Shown here: piece after piece, positions 25,202 through 33,745 of the stretch | Layout of the letters: the number at the start of each line of letters is the position of its first letter | Numbering within the stretch: position 1 is the first letter of the stretch | Assembly: GCF_000423845.1 (NCBI RefSeq) | Contig: NZ_AUIT01000015.1 | Location: forward strand, 1 to 41,489 | Source of the DNA: Thermodesulfobacterium hveragerdense DSM 12571 | Lineage (GTDB): Bacteria > Desulfobacterota > Thermodesulfobacteria > Thermodesulfobacteriales > Thermodesulfobacteriaceae | Reading direction: 5' to 3' | DNA: 41,489 bases | Notes under the pieces: generated by a model | The model's input: the letters and a program-made list of their open reading frames with translations, nothing else | Database searches by the model: none | What the model was told of the DNA's origin: nothing | Made by a program: the position numbers and the translations under genes

Positions 25202-26428
25202 ATGAAAGAAATTCAAGTTCTTCCTTATCATCATTTTTTACTTCGCGCTAAATGGGTAGTCCCTGTAGTCTTGCCTCCGATTTTAGACGGAGCCGTAGAG
25301 ATTAGAGAGGGGAAGATTGTTAGGGTTGGGGAGTTTTCAACCCTGTCTAAAGAAACTGTAGGAGCTAAGTTGATAGATTTTGAAGAAGCGGTGATCCTTC
25401 CCTGTTTAACCAACCTTCATACCCATCTTGAACTCACCAGTTTTAGGTTTAGGATCAAACCTTCGGAAGATTTTATAACCTGGGTAAGACAGGTAATTAA
25501 ACTAAAAGAAGAAACTTCTCCGATAGAGTTAAGGGAGAGCGTAAAATTTGGAATTTTAGAGTTATGGAAAGAGGGAATAGGTCTTATTGGAGAGGTTACT
25601 AATTCAGGGCTTACCTTAGACCTTCTCAAAGGAAGTTCTTTGTATGGGTATGTGTTTCGAGAAATGATAAGTTTTAAAGGAGGGGTTAAGCTGCAACCTC
25701 TTGATAAGCAAGATTTGGACTCAAGGTTTAAGTTAACCTATTCAGCCCACGCACCTTATACCGTTTCTCCCTTACTTCTTCAGGCAATAAAAGCCTACAC
25801 CAGAAAAAGAAATCAGGTTTTTTGTATCCATTGTGCAGAGTCTAAAGAAGAGGTAGAGTTTTTTAAGACTGGCGACGGCCCAATAAAACACTTGTTAGAA
25901 GAAAGAAATCAATGGAACGAAAGCTTTTCTCCTCCTGGGATAAGCCCGATAAAATACTTAGCTAATTTAAATCTTCTTGATTACAAAACTTTGTTAGTCC
26001 ATGTTGTCCAATTAGACGAAGAAGATTTAGAGGTTCTTAAAACCTATAAACCTAAGGTTTGTGTTTGCCCAAGAAGTAATGTTTTTACAGGGGTAGGCCT
26101 TCCCAACTTGCCTTTATTATTAAAGACAGGTCTTGAAGTAGGGATAGGAACAGATAGTTTAGCCAGTAACACCTCTTTATCTATCTGGGAAGAGTTGAAG
26201 ACCCTTTATTCAGCCTTTCCTGAAGTGTCTCCAGAAATCCTTATTCAGATGGCTACCTTAACCGGAGCCAAAATTTTGGGATATGAAAACCTTGGCGCAA
26301 TTGCCCCTGGATATTTACCTAACCTTCTTGTGGTCGAGGTTTTAGATTACCTGATAGATGACCCTCAGGAGACGATGCTATCTCTTATCAACTCTAACAA
26401 GGAGGTTAAGTATAGGATTTATGGATAA
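25202..26428 (+). CDS. aminodeoxyfutalosine deaminase (amidohydrolase)
   Basis: The 408-residue metal-dependent amidohydrolase has NLHTHLELT (HxH). SAHAPYTVSP and FCIHCAESKEEVEF follow, with LLVHVVQLDEED and GIGTDSLASN carrying the catalytic Asp. The family also contains cytosine, S-adenosylhomocysteine and chlorohydrolase-type deaminases. Placement between mqnC and mqnA makes 6-amino-6-deoxyfutalosine deaminase (the MqnX step, producing futalosine) the best call, but from sequence alone the substrate is not certain. It starts 2 bases after mqnC and overlaps mqnA by 8 bases. Confidence 0.85.
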   Translation: MKEIQVLPYHHFLLRAKWVVPVVLPPILDGAVEIREGKIVRVGEFSTLSKETVGAKLIDFEEAVILPCLTNLHTHLELTSFRFRIKPSEDFITWVRQVIKLKEETSPIELRESVKFGILELWKEGIGLIGEVTNSGLTLDLLKGSSLYGYVFREMISFKGGVKLQPLDKQDLDSRFKLTYSAHAPYTVSPLLLQAIKAYTRKRNQVFCIHCAESKEEVEFFKTGDGPIKHLLEERNQWNESFSPPGISPIKYLANLNLLDYKTLLVHVVQLDEEDLEVLKTYKPKVCVCPRSNVFTGVGLPNLPLLLKTGLEVGIGTDSLASNTSLSIWEELKTLYSAFPEVSPEILIQMATLTGAKILGYENLGAIAPGYLPNLLVVEVLDYLIDDPQETMLSLINSNKEVKYRIYG

Positions 26429-27251
26429 ACTAAAAATAGGTATTCCTCTTTACATAAACACGCTCCCCTTACTTTTTTACCTTCCTAAGGAAAATAAGAG
26501 AATAGAACTTATGTTAGAGGTTCCTAAGAAGCTTAATCAACTTATTAGACAGAATGTTTTGTGTGCAAGTCTAAGTTCAAGTGTAGTCTTTGCTAAAAAT
26601 CCTCAAGAATTCTGCATTTTACCAGACCTATCGATAAGTGCCGTAGGAGAGGTAAAAAGTGTAGTGCTTTATCATAAAGAGGACCTTCAAGCCCTTGACG
26701 GACAACTCGTAGGGATAACCCCAGAGACCGAAAGTTCTTTTTGGCTGTTAAGAGTTTTGCTTGAAGAGTTTATAGGTGTAAAACCTAAGTATGTAGAACT
26801 TATTAAAAATTGGGGAGCTCTTTCAGACCCAGAGAGAGAGGAATTAAAGGGCTATTTAGCTATAGGGGATGAAGCTTTAATCCTTCAGCACCAGAAAGAT
26901 GAGAGGTATAAGATCACTGACCTTGCAGAACTATGGTTAAAACATACGCATTTTCCTTTTGTTTTTGCTTTGTTTATTCTAAAAAAGGAGTTTGTATCCT
27001 TTAAACAAGAACTGGCTTATTTTTGCTTAAATCTGTATTCTGCCAGGGCTAAAGCTTTTTCAAACTTAAAAGAGGTGGTAACCCATTCCCATCTTCATCT
27101 TCCTAAGGATTTCGTATACAACTATCTAACTCATTTAGAGTACGATTTTTCAGGGTTAAAACAAAGGGCTTATCTATATTTTTGCGAGATTTTATACAAG
27201 AAAAAACTTATATCTTTTATGCCTGAACTTAACTTTTTTAACTTAGGATAA
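26421..27251 (+). CDS. mqnA: chorismate dehydratase, menaquinone pathway
   Basis: MqnA converts chorismate to 3-enolpyruvylbenzoate, the first step of the futalosine route. The ~276-residue periplasmic-binding-protein-like fold begins KIGIPLYINTLPL and contains ASLSSSVVF, ISAVGEVKSVVLY, ITPETESSF and LAIGDEAL, all family signatures. The ATG at 26421 is chosen over an upstream in-frame start, because it gives the conserved N-terminus and a tight 8-base overlap with the deaminase gene. Confidence 0.92.
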   Translation: MDKLKIGIPLYINTLPLLFYLPKENKRIELMLEVPKKLNQLIRQNVLCASLSSSVVFAKNPQEFCILPDLSISAVGEVKSVVLYHKEDLQALDGQLVGITPETESSFWLLRVLLEEFIGVKPKYVELIKNWGALSDPEREELKGYLAIGDEALILQHQKDERYKITDLAELWLKHTHFPFVFALFILKKEFVSFKQELAYFCLNLYSARAKAFSNLKEVVTHSHLHLPKDFVYNYLTHLEYDFSGLKQRAYLYFCEILYKKKLISFMPELNFFNLG

Positions 27252-27264
27252 GGTTTTAAACGTT

Positions 27265-27945
27265 ATGAAGGTTGAAAAAAACTTTGTCAAAAACAAGTTT
27301 GACCGGATAGTTCGAAGGTATGATCTGGTAAACCTTATAGGAAGTTTAGGTCAAGACAGATTATGGAGACGTAAGGTTGCTTTACTGTTAGCCGAAGCCT
27401 TTCCTCTGCTTGACCTTTGTTGTGGACCTTTTACACTAACCTTAGAGGTCTATCGAAAGAGTAATTTAGCTAAGACCTTTGCCTTAGACTTTAGCTTTGA
27501 GATGCTTGCCTTCGGTAAACCTCGAATAAAAGATACCTTTATCTATCCTGTTTGTGGAGACGCAGAAGAATTGCCTTTCAAGAACAACCATTTTGGAGGG
27601 GTTAGCATAGCCTTCGGGTTAAGAAACCTTCCCAACAAAAATAAAGCTATAAAAGAATTTTTTAGGGTTTTAAAGCCAGGAGGAAAGCTAATCATCCTTG
27701 AATTTTCTTGGCCTAAAAATTTTTTGGTGCAAAGATTTTATGATTTTTACCTAAGTTATTATATGCCCTTTTTAGGAGGGGCCTTAACCGGAGACGAAGA
27801 GGCTTACAGGTATTTAGCCGATTCTATAAAGGCCTTCCCGCCTCCTGAAGAAATAAAGAAAATGCTTTTAAACTCAGGTTTTTCAAAAGTTACCTATAGT
27901 TCTTTAACCTTTGGCATAGTCACCTTATATCAGGCGGTTAAGTAA
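27265..27945 (+). CDS. menG: demethylmenaquinone methyltransferase (UbiE/MenG)
   Basis: The 226-residue SAM-dependent methyltransferase catalyses the last step of menaquinone synthesis. Class I methyltransferase motifs are present. LLDLCCGPFTLTLEV is an unusual motif I (UbiE normally has LDxAxGTGD), and DAEELPFKNNHFGGVSIAFGLRN is the UbiE signature. RVLKPGGKLIILEFS and the late GGALTGDEEAYRYL are family hallmarks. Location at the end of the mqn genes supports menaquinone over ubiquinone. It converges with the chemotaxis gene with 2 bases between stops. Confidence 0.9.
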   Translation: MKVEKNFVKNKFDRIVRRYDLVNLIGSLGQDRLWRRKVALLLAEAFPLLDLCCGPFTLTLEVYRKSNLAKTFALDFSFEMLAFGKPRIKDTFIYPVCGDAEELPFKNNHFGGVSIAFGLRNLPNKNKAIKEFFRVLKPGGKLIILEFSWPKNFLVQRFYDFYLSYYMPFLGGALTGDEEAYRYLADSIKAFPPPEEIKKMLLNSGFSKVTYSSLTFGIVTLYQAVK

Positions 27946-27947
27946 GG

Positions 27948-29171
27948 CTAATTTTTAGCTTTATGTAATCCCACGGCTTCTTTTAGGATTTCACTTTCTT
28001 TTAGCACTTGAGAGGCTACCAGGCTTGTGTTTTCTTGAGCTGTATAAAGGGCCTTTACTCTTTCTGCTATTTCATTGAGATCCTTAGAGATGTTTTCGAT
28101 ATTCACTGAGATGTCTTCACTTGAGGAAGCAATAAAGTTTATCTTTTCCTTTAATTCTTGGGTCTTTTCATAGATGTCTTTTAACATGTTTTCAGTTTGT
28201 TGAGCCATTTCTGCTCCTTTATTAACCTTTTCTATAGACCCTTTTAGAGAATCTTCTACTGAAAAGACTTTCACTTGTATTTCTTTTATAACCTCTTCGA
28301 TTTTATCTGTAGCTTTGGTGGTATTATCAGCTAATTTTCTTACTTCTTCAGCCACAACAGCAAACCCTTTACCATGCTCTCCAGCTCTTGCTGCCTCGAT
28401 AGTTGCATTAAGGGCTAACAGGTTGGTCTGTTCAGCGATGTCTTTTATCAACATCACGATAGAACCTATATGGTCTGAACTTTTTCTTAATTCGTTAACC
28501 ACCATTCCTAACCTCTCAAAGATGTCTTTTAGACCTTTTATTTCTTGTGAGAGATAAGAAGAAAACTCCATCCCCTCTTTAGAACTGTCAGAGGTTTCAC
28601 TGCTAAAATCTCGTATTTGGGATAGATTTTGAACGATGTTAGACAGGGCTTCAGAAATATGGTTGGCAAACATAGTCATCTGAGATGATTTTTCGGTTAA
28701 AAACCTTAGGTTTTCTGTTAGCTCTGTTGAGACCTTAGATATGGTTGTAGAATAACTAAAGAGATTTTCTGAAATATCCTTAGCCTGAGAGAAAAATTTT
28801 CTTCTTTTAAGTATTATCTCATGGAGAAGTTGAGAGGCTATCCCAAGCTCATCGTTACCGTAAACCTGTATGTCAACCGTAAAATCTCCTTTATGAAGGG
28901 TAGCTAAAACCCTTTTGAGTTCTTGGGCACTTTTCCCTATGTTGTCGATAACCCTCCAGCTCCAGACCAGCTCAACCAGAATTGCTATAAAAGAAAAAAG
29001 GGATAAAATAATCGTTCCGTAGGTCAAAAAATCTTTGAGAGGTTTTTCTTTGATACCAGGTTGTACTTTCCAAGATAGGTATAAAAAGACTATGTTAAGC
29101 AAAACCAAGATTAAAATGTTGAAAATCATCAAGTTCCAGAGTTTAGTCTTGATTTTAGTTTTTTCTTCCAT
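27948..29171 (-). CDS. methyl-accepting chemotaxis protein without periplasmic sensor
   Basis: The 407-residue chemoreceptor has two transmembrane segments (~12-34 and ~50-70) separated by only about 15 residues. There is then a HAMP-like region (~72-125) and a long coiled coil. The signalling hairpin near 250-290 is intact: DIAEQTNLLALNATIEAARA then GEHGKGFAVVAEEVRKLA. No ligand-binding domain exists outside the membrane, so it may sense membrane state, redox or an intracellular partner. It is a single gene flanked by the convergent menG and the DsrK-like gene, with no che genes in view. Confidence 0.93.
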   Translation of the reverse strand: MEEKTKIKTKLWNLMIFNILILVLLNIVFLYLSWKVQPGIKEKPLKDFLTYGTIILSLFSFIAILVELVWSWRVIDNIGKSAQELKRVLATLHKGDFTVDIQVYGNDELGIASQLLHEIILKRRKFFSQAKDISENLFSYSTTISKVSTELTENLRFLTEKSSQMTMFANHISEALSNIVQNLSQIRDFSSETSDSSKEGMEFSSYLSQEIKGLKDIFERLGMVVNELRKSSDHIGSIVMLIKDIAEQTNLLALNATIEAARAGEHGKGFAVVAEEVRKLADNTTKATDKIEEVIKEIQVKVFSVEDSLKGSIEKVNKGAEMAQQTENMLKDIYEKTQELKEKINFIASSSEDISVNIENISKDLNEIAERVKALYTAQENTSLVASQVLKESEILKEAVGLHKAKN

Positions 29172-29223
29172 CTAATCCCCCTTCGGAAATCTTAAAAAGG
29201 TTTTTATATTATATTATTTTATT

Positions 29224-30873
29224 TTATATCATTTCTTCAAAGTTTAAAAATGGAGGTATGTCTGTCATCGCGTTTACCACCAAGTCCACCAGTCCGCAAT
29301 GGGTTATTTTATACTTTTCGAATAGGTGATAAGTATGTTCCATCTCCCTTATGGTCCCTTTGCAGTTAGAGCAGGTGGCTACTACCAGTTTTATTTTATC
29401 TTCTTTAAGGACATCTTGAAAGGTTTCCATTATCTGGCAAAGTTTGACTTTGATGCCTACTTTTTTGCGAAAGGTTGGGAAGTTTAAGCTTCCCATTATA
29501 GCAAAACCACTTCCTCCTCCGCAGCAATAGTTTTTAACGCCATTTGGGTTCATCTCTTTAATCCTTCCTTGAGGTACTATTCTGTTTAAAACCTCTCTCT
29601 GAGGCCTTACAATTCCCATAAGCCTTACTATGTTGCAGGAATCATGTAGAGTAAAGTAAAAGTCGTTGCGAGAAGGGTCAAGTTTAAGTTTTCCACTTTT
29701 GACTATTTCCCAAACTAAAGGAAGGCAGCTTTCTCTTTTTATTTCAGCTAAAGGCGAGCTTGCAGGAAGTAATCGATCCAGTACTACGCAGAAAACCTTA
29801 TGTGCATGACCGCATTCACCAACCAGGATCTTTTTTACTCCTAAAGAATGTGCTATCTTTAGATGATTTACCGCAATTCTTGCCAGTTCCACATCGTCAT
29901 ACCATGCACCGTAGTTAACTCCATCATAACCCAAGGGTTCACTGCTTAAGGTATAGTTGATACCTACGGCATCAAATAAGAGAAAAAAGGCTTCCATGTG
30001 GTCTGGCCAGGAAATATATTCTCCAGCATTGTGAATAAAAAGATACTCTGCTCCTTTTTTATCTACAGGAATTTTTATTTTTTTGCCGGTTTTTTCTGCT
30101 ATTTCTTCTTCCAAAAAGGCTATCGTATCTCTTATCCCTTGAGGGTTCATACCAGTTGAAGAACCAGCCTTTAGATGAAGTCTTGTTCCCTTTTGATGTA
30201 CCTCAGGAGGAGCCCATCCCAATTCTTGACTAAAAAGTTTTCTAAGCTCTCTTGCTATAAGCCCATTGTCTACCCCTATAGGGCAATAAAGAACACACCT
30301 TCTACAAAGAGTACACCTATAAGCTAATTCAAAAAGCCTTCTTATGAGATCATAAGTAATGTCTATTTCTTCTCCTAACAAGGCATTCAGCTTGCCGGTT
30401 AAAGTGAAATGTTTTTCGTAGATCTTTCTCAATATTTCTGACCTGAAGTTAGGACGGTAGATCTCTTTACGGCCACTTGCTAAGTATAGATGACAAGCCT
30501 CAGCACAGGTGTTACATCTTACACAGTTTTCTAAAGAAAGCTTAAAAGGTCTTATAAACGTCCAGTTAAACTTTGGGTTAAGCAACTTTTCAAGGCCGTT
30601 TAAAAACCTCTTTACTATTTCTACCTTATCCTCCTCAGAGATAGTATCTGGCTGAGGGAACATACTGTAGCCGTCTAAACTTAGATTATAGGTTTGATAC
30701 CAGTTTTCTGGGGTTTGATCTTTAACTTCTTCTATGCCAGGAATTTTTAACATTTCTTTTTCTTCTAATTTGAACAGAGGTTCCTTCCCAGGTTTAGAAA
30801 GTTCTTTAAAACATACCTTATCTTCTCCGTTTTTTTCTTCTAATTCCTGTCTTATAAAGTTGCAAAGACTCAT
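29224..30873 (-). CDS. HdrD/DsrK-like iron-sulfur oxidoreductase subunit
   Basis: From the ATG at 30873 (GGAGGT just upstream; the longer frame has no ribosome site) this ~549-residue cytoplasmic subunit has two 4Fe-4S motifs, Cys117-127 (CVRCNTCAEAC) and 187-197 (CTLCRRCVLYCP). CCG-type domains follow. The second is complete, with HDSCNIVR, NYCCGGGSG and TCSNCKGT able to hold a noncubane cluster as in HdrB/HdrD and DsrK. The first is partial, with GECGHAHKVFC present and the usual paired Cys replaced. Proteins of this type (DsrK, HmcF, TmcB) pass electrons between a quinone-linked cytochrome b and a disulfide or sulfur carrier. Which partner is used here is unknown. Confidence 0.85.
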   Translation of the reverse strand: MSLCNFIRQELEEKNGEDKVCFKELSKPGKEPLFKLEEKEMLKIPGIEEVKDQTPENWYQTYNLSLDGYSMFPQPDTISEEDKVEIVKRFLNGLEKLLNPKFNWTFIRPFKLSLENCVRCNTCAEACHLYLASGRKEIYRPNFRSEILRKIYEKHFTLTGKLNALLGEEIDITYDLIRRLFELAYRCTLCRRCVLYCPIGVDNGLIARELRKLFSQELGWAPPEVHQKGTRLHLKAGSSTGMNPQGIRDTIAFLEEEIAEKTGKKIKIPVDKKGAEYLFIHNAGEYISWPDHMEAFFLLFDAVGINYTLSSEPLGYDGVNYGAWYDDVELARIAVNHLKIAHSLGVKKILVGECGHAHKVFCVVLDRLLPASSPLAEIKRESCLPLVWEIVKSGKLKLDPSRNDFYFTLHDSCNIVRLMGIVRPQREVLNRIVPQGRIKEMNPNGVKNYCCGGGSGFAIMGSLNFPTFRKKVGIKVKLCQIMETFQDVLKEDKIKLVVATCSNCKGTIREMEHTYHLFEKYKITHCGLVDLVVNAMTDIPPFLNFEEMI

Positions 30874-30901
30874 GTTTACCTCCTTTTTTGGTTTTATCGA
30901 T

Positions 30902-31765
30902 TTAGTTTTGTGCGTTTTCAAGCCAGGTTTTTTCAGGTTTTACATGAGGGCCAGACCATCCTACCTGGTAGCCCAGTTGTTTTTCTATAAGTTTTTCTAT
31001 TTTACTTCCTTTAGACTGAGGCATGTCATCCCACAAAATTTTGTGGTAAGTAAGATACTTGGCTGGACCGTGAAAAAATTTGGAAAAAGGAAGATATAAT
31101 ATAAATATATTAAATATGAAAAAATGCCAGAAAACTACACCTTTAACTTTAGTCTCTTGTGGGGCGAAAGAGAGTATAGCATTAAAGTAAAAAAAAGCGT
31201 GTTTTAACCCCTCGTCTGAAACAACCATCAAAAAACCCGTAACAAATAGGGCCAACAAAAGTAAAAGGTTAACCCGATCTATCGGACTGGTGTAAAGTTT
31301 AAGGGTTGGATGGATAGTCCGTTTAACCAACAGTCCTAAAACCCCTAAACTACCTAACCCGTAGCCTAAAATTCCTGCGGTTTTTATCAACCCTAAAGGT
31401 ATAAAAATTTTTGTGTTTATAAGCATTAAAACTACAAACAAAAACATCAACCATAAACCCCAGTGCAGACAAAAAGACCAAATCCATAACCCATAACGAT
31501 TATACTTTTTAACCCTCTCAAGCCACAAAATCTCCTTTAAAGGTTCAAGCCATTCCCCCACATGGTCTTTTTTGAGTTCCTTTTCATACCAAGCAACATC
31601 CTCTAAGTAAGAACCTCCGTATTGTTTCTTTTCTCCTGGCTCATGAGGCACCGGATAAACTTCCCATCTGATGTTTACAGGAAGTTTATAAAAACGATAA
31701 AATCTATAAGCTATCCCCACTACACAAACCAAAAAAGCTACATAGGTAAAAACCACCATCCCCAT
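30902..31765 (-). CDS. DsrM/HmcE/NarI-like membrane cytochrome b subunit
   Basis: The 287-residue protein has about five to six membrane spans with the nitrate-reductase-gamma plan. An N-terminal span (~3-22) precedes a ~70-residue soluble loop (YPVPHEPGEKKQYGGSY region), and a helical bundle with histidines (FCLHWGLWLMF, FWHFFIFNIFILY, FSKFFHG) can bind two hemes. Such subunits exchange electrons with menaquinol. It precedes the DsrK-like gene by 28 bases, so the pair forms a two-subunit membrane redox module. No c-type cytochrome, DsrJ, O or P homologue is adjacent. AGGAGGG lies before the ATG. A TATAAT (31822-31817) in the 99-base gap upstream suggests its own promoter. Confidence 0.82.
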   Translation of the reverse strand: MGMVVFTYVAFLVCVVGIAYRFYRFYKLPVNIRWEVYPVPHEPGEKKQYGGSYLEDVAWYEKELKKDHVGEWLEPLKEILWLERVKKYNRYGLWIWSFCLHWGLWLMFLFVVLMLINTKIFIPLGLIKTAGILGYGLGSLGVLGLLVKRTIHPTLKLYTSPIDRVNLLLLLALFVTGFLMVVSDEGLKHAFFYFNAILSFAPQETKVKGVVFWHFFIFNIFILYLPFSKFFHGPAKYLTYHKILWDDMPQSKGSKIEKLIEKQLGYQVGWSGPHVKPEKTWLENAQN

Positions 31766-31864
31766 AAGTCCCTCCTTAGTAAATAATTTTCTTTTCTATA
31801 AATACTGCCAAAGTAAATTATAAATACGCAATAAAACAAACATAAAAACTTACCAAGCTATAGT

Positions 31865-32341
31865 TTAGGTAGGGTTAAAGAATTGCCTCCTACATTTAGG
31901 ACAAAGCCTAAGGTAGGGAGGTATGGTTTTAGGAGGTTTTCCTAATAGTCTTCCTAACAAAAGTTCCGGTTTAGGCATTGGTTCGCCGCAGTTTTCACAT
32001 TTTACCAGTTTTATCTCAGTGATTTCCATGTACTCGTTTTTAGAGATAGCTGTACCTATAAGTCGAGGGATAAACTGCATGGCACCAAAAGGACAGGCAT
32101 CAGCACAGTCTTTACAGGCGGTGCACTTACATTTGTTGATGATAAAAAGGCTTCCTTCTATCCTTATAGCATCAGAGGGACATACGTAGATACAAAGCCT
32201 GCAGGCTGCACATCTTTCTCCTCTATGGGTGGGATAACCACGATAAGTAGCCCTTACTGCTTTAAGGCTTTTCCCTTTAAATTCAAAGGTTAAAGGTTTT
32301 TTAAACAAATTGGTTAAAAGCCAACCTATTAACTTTACCAT
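31865..32341 (-). CDS. NuoI/HycF/EchF-like ferredoxin subunit of the hydrogenase
   Basis: The 158-residue protein has two 4Fe-4S motifs (CAACRLCIYVCP and CTACKDCADACP), then a C-terminal zinc-ribbon-like pair (CENC and CPKC). This is the layout of HycF/HyfH and of the MbhN type. It carries electrons from the soluble ferredoxin side to the small subunit of the group 4 hydrogenase. It is the last gene of the hydrogenase block, 15 bases after the NuoH-like gene. Confidence 0.9.
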   Translation of the reverse strand: MVKLIGWLLTNLFKKPLTFEFKGKSLKAVRATYRGYPTHRGERCAACRLCIYVCPSDAIRIEGSLFIINKCKCTACKDCADACPFGAMQFIPRLIGTAISKNEYMEITEIKLVKCENCGEPMPKPELLLGRLLGKPPKTIPPYLRLCPKCRRQFFNPT

Positions 32342-32356
32342 AGGTAGTCCCCATCC

Positions 32357-33286
32357 TTACCAGGTTTTTAAAACCCAGGTTATTACTAAAATCAGCGTAG
32401 CCGATGGTATTAAAAACTTTAGGTAAAGAGCCGAAAATTGCGAAAGTCTTAGCCTGGCAGTAAAGTTTTCAACTAAAGCAAACATGAAGAAAAGGAAAAA
32501 AGCTCCTAATAAAATCAGGCTTAATCCCATTTGAGGAGAGGTTTTTAACACAGGCAAATAAAAAAAAGCAAAGAGGGAACCAAAGATTGCCAGTTCAAGC
32601 AAGTAGTTAAGCTTAAAAAGAGCTAAAGCAACACCAGAAGCCTCGGTTAAAGGTCCTTCTAAGATTTCAGCCTCTGCATCAGGTATGGAAAAGGGATTTA
32701 GTTTTAGTTTAGCTAAAACAGAAAACACAAAAAAGGGTATGGTTAAAATTTTTATCAAGACATCTAAAGAATCCCAGGCCTCAGCTATGCTTTTTAAGCA
32801 AAAAGAATAGGGAGGTCCTTCAAGCAGACATAGCGTGGTGATAACCATGATAAAAACTCCGTTATAATAAAAAAACATTTGTGCTGCTCTTGCTGCACCT
32901 ACCATTCCATAAGGAGATTTGCTAAAATAGCCAAAGATGATCTGGGAAAGAAGAGGTAGTTCTGTAAGGTAAAAAATAAGAATGAGGTCAAAAGAAAAGG
33001 AAGCCTTTTCCTGGTAAAACGGATAGGGCATAAGAAGTACCCCTACCAAAAGCCCTACGGTAGGCACGAAAGGTATTAAAAGATAGGTAAACGAAGATAT
33101 GGTATAAGGTTTGGTTATATTTTTTAGTAACAATTTGCTCAGGTCATAAAAAGGTTGGGTTACAGGGGGACCTTTTCTTAACTGCATCCTTGCTTTAAGC
33201 TTTCTTTTAAACCCTTCTAAAAGCCCCCCTAACACAAACCCAAATAAAAATCCAGGATATAAAAACAGGTCTTTTAGAAACTCCAT
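32357..33286 (-). CDS. NuoH/EchB/CooK-like membrane subunit of the hydrogenase
   Basis: The ~309-residue integral membrane protein has eight or so spans. It carries the family blocks RMQLRKGPPVTQPFYDLSKLL (ARMQLRxGPP..QP..D..K) and the acidic DAEAEILEGPLTEASGVALAL of NuoH/HycD. This subunit links the hydrogenase or quinone module to the ion-pumping arm. The ATG at 33286 is chosen because AGAGGAAG then precedes it; the gene starts inside the 3' end of the small-subunit gene (overlap 13 bases). Confidence 0.92.
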   Translation of the reverse strand: MEFLKDLFLYPGFLFGFVLGGLLEGFKRKLKARMQLRKGPPVTQPFYDLSKLLLKNITKPYTISSFTYLLIPFVPTVGLLVGVLLMPYPFYQEKASFSFDLILIFYLTELPLLSQIIFGYFSKSPYGMVGAARAAQMFFYYNGVFIMVITTLCLLEGPPYSFCLKSIAEAWDSLDVLIKILTIPFFVFSVLAKLKLNPFSIPDAEAEILEGPLTEASGVALALFKLNYLLELAIFGSLFAFFYLPVLKTSPQMGLSLILLGAFFLFFMFALVENFTARLRLSQFSALYLKFLIPSATLILVITWVLKTW

Positions 33287-33732
33287 AGTTCTTCCTCTTC
33301 GCACAAGATTTGTGCTGCTCTTAAAAGGCCTTCTAAAATCATGTTAGGATGGGCAGAACAGCCTCCTATATAAACATGAACTGGAATAAAGTTATCTACA
33401 GGCCCTAAGACATTGTAACTTTTGGCAAAAACTCCTCCACTAAGAGAACACACCCCTACACTAACCACAGCTTTAGGTTTAGGCATCATGTCATAAGCCC
33501 TTAATAAAGGGTCTCTGGATTTAGTGGTTACAGGTCCGGTAACTAACAAAATGTCTGCATGCTTAGGACTTCCAACCAGTTTTATACCAAAACGTTCGGC
33601 ATCGTATTTAGAAGAAAAAAGGGCCAAAATTTCGATATCACATCCATTGCAAGATCCAGTGTTTACATGAAAGACCCAAAGTGATTTTTTTTGAGAATAT
33701 CTTAGAAATTGCTTTATAGCATCTAAAAACAT
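33274..33732 (-). CDS. group 4 [NiFe] hydrogenase small subunit (NuoB/EchC-like)
   Basis: The 152-residue protein has all four ligands of the proximal 4Fe-4S cluster (GSCNGCD, GVCSLSGG and GGCSAHP). The intervening VTGPVTTKSRDPLL is shared with EchC, CooL and NuoB. It passes electrons from the 4Fe-4S chain to the Ni-Fe site in the large subunit. It is short, as in all group 4 enzymes, and has no Tat signal, so the active site faces the cytoplasm. Confidence 0.93.
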   Translation of the reverse strand: MFLDAIKQFLRYSQKKSLWVFHVNTGSCNGCDIEILALFSSKYDAERFGIKLVGSPKHADILLVTGPVTTKSRDPLLRAYDMMPKPKAVVSVGVCSLSGGVFAKSYNVLGPVDNFIPVHVYIGGCSAHPNMILEGLLRAAQILCEEEELWSF

Positions 33733-33745
33733 AACCTACCACCTT

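Noticed and set aside
26358-26420. Upstream start for mqnA adding 21 residues
   Set aside because: The extension (Arg/Leu-rich) is antisense-like shadow of the preceding gene's end, and the ATG at 26421 gives the conserved MqnA N-terminus.
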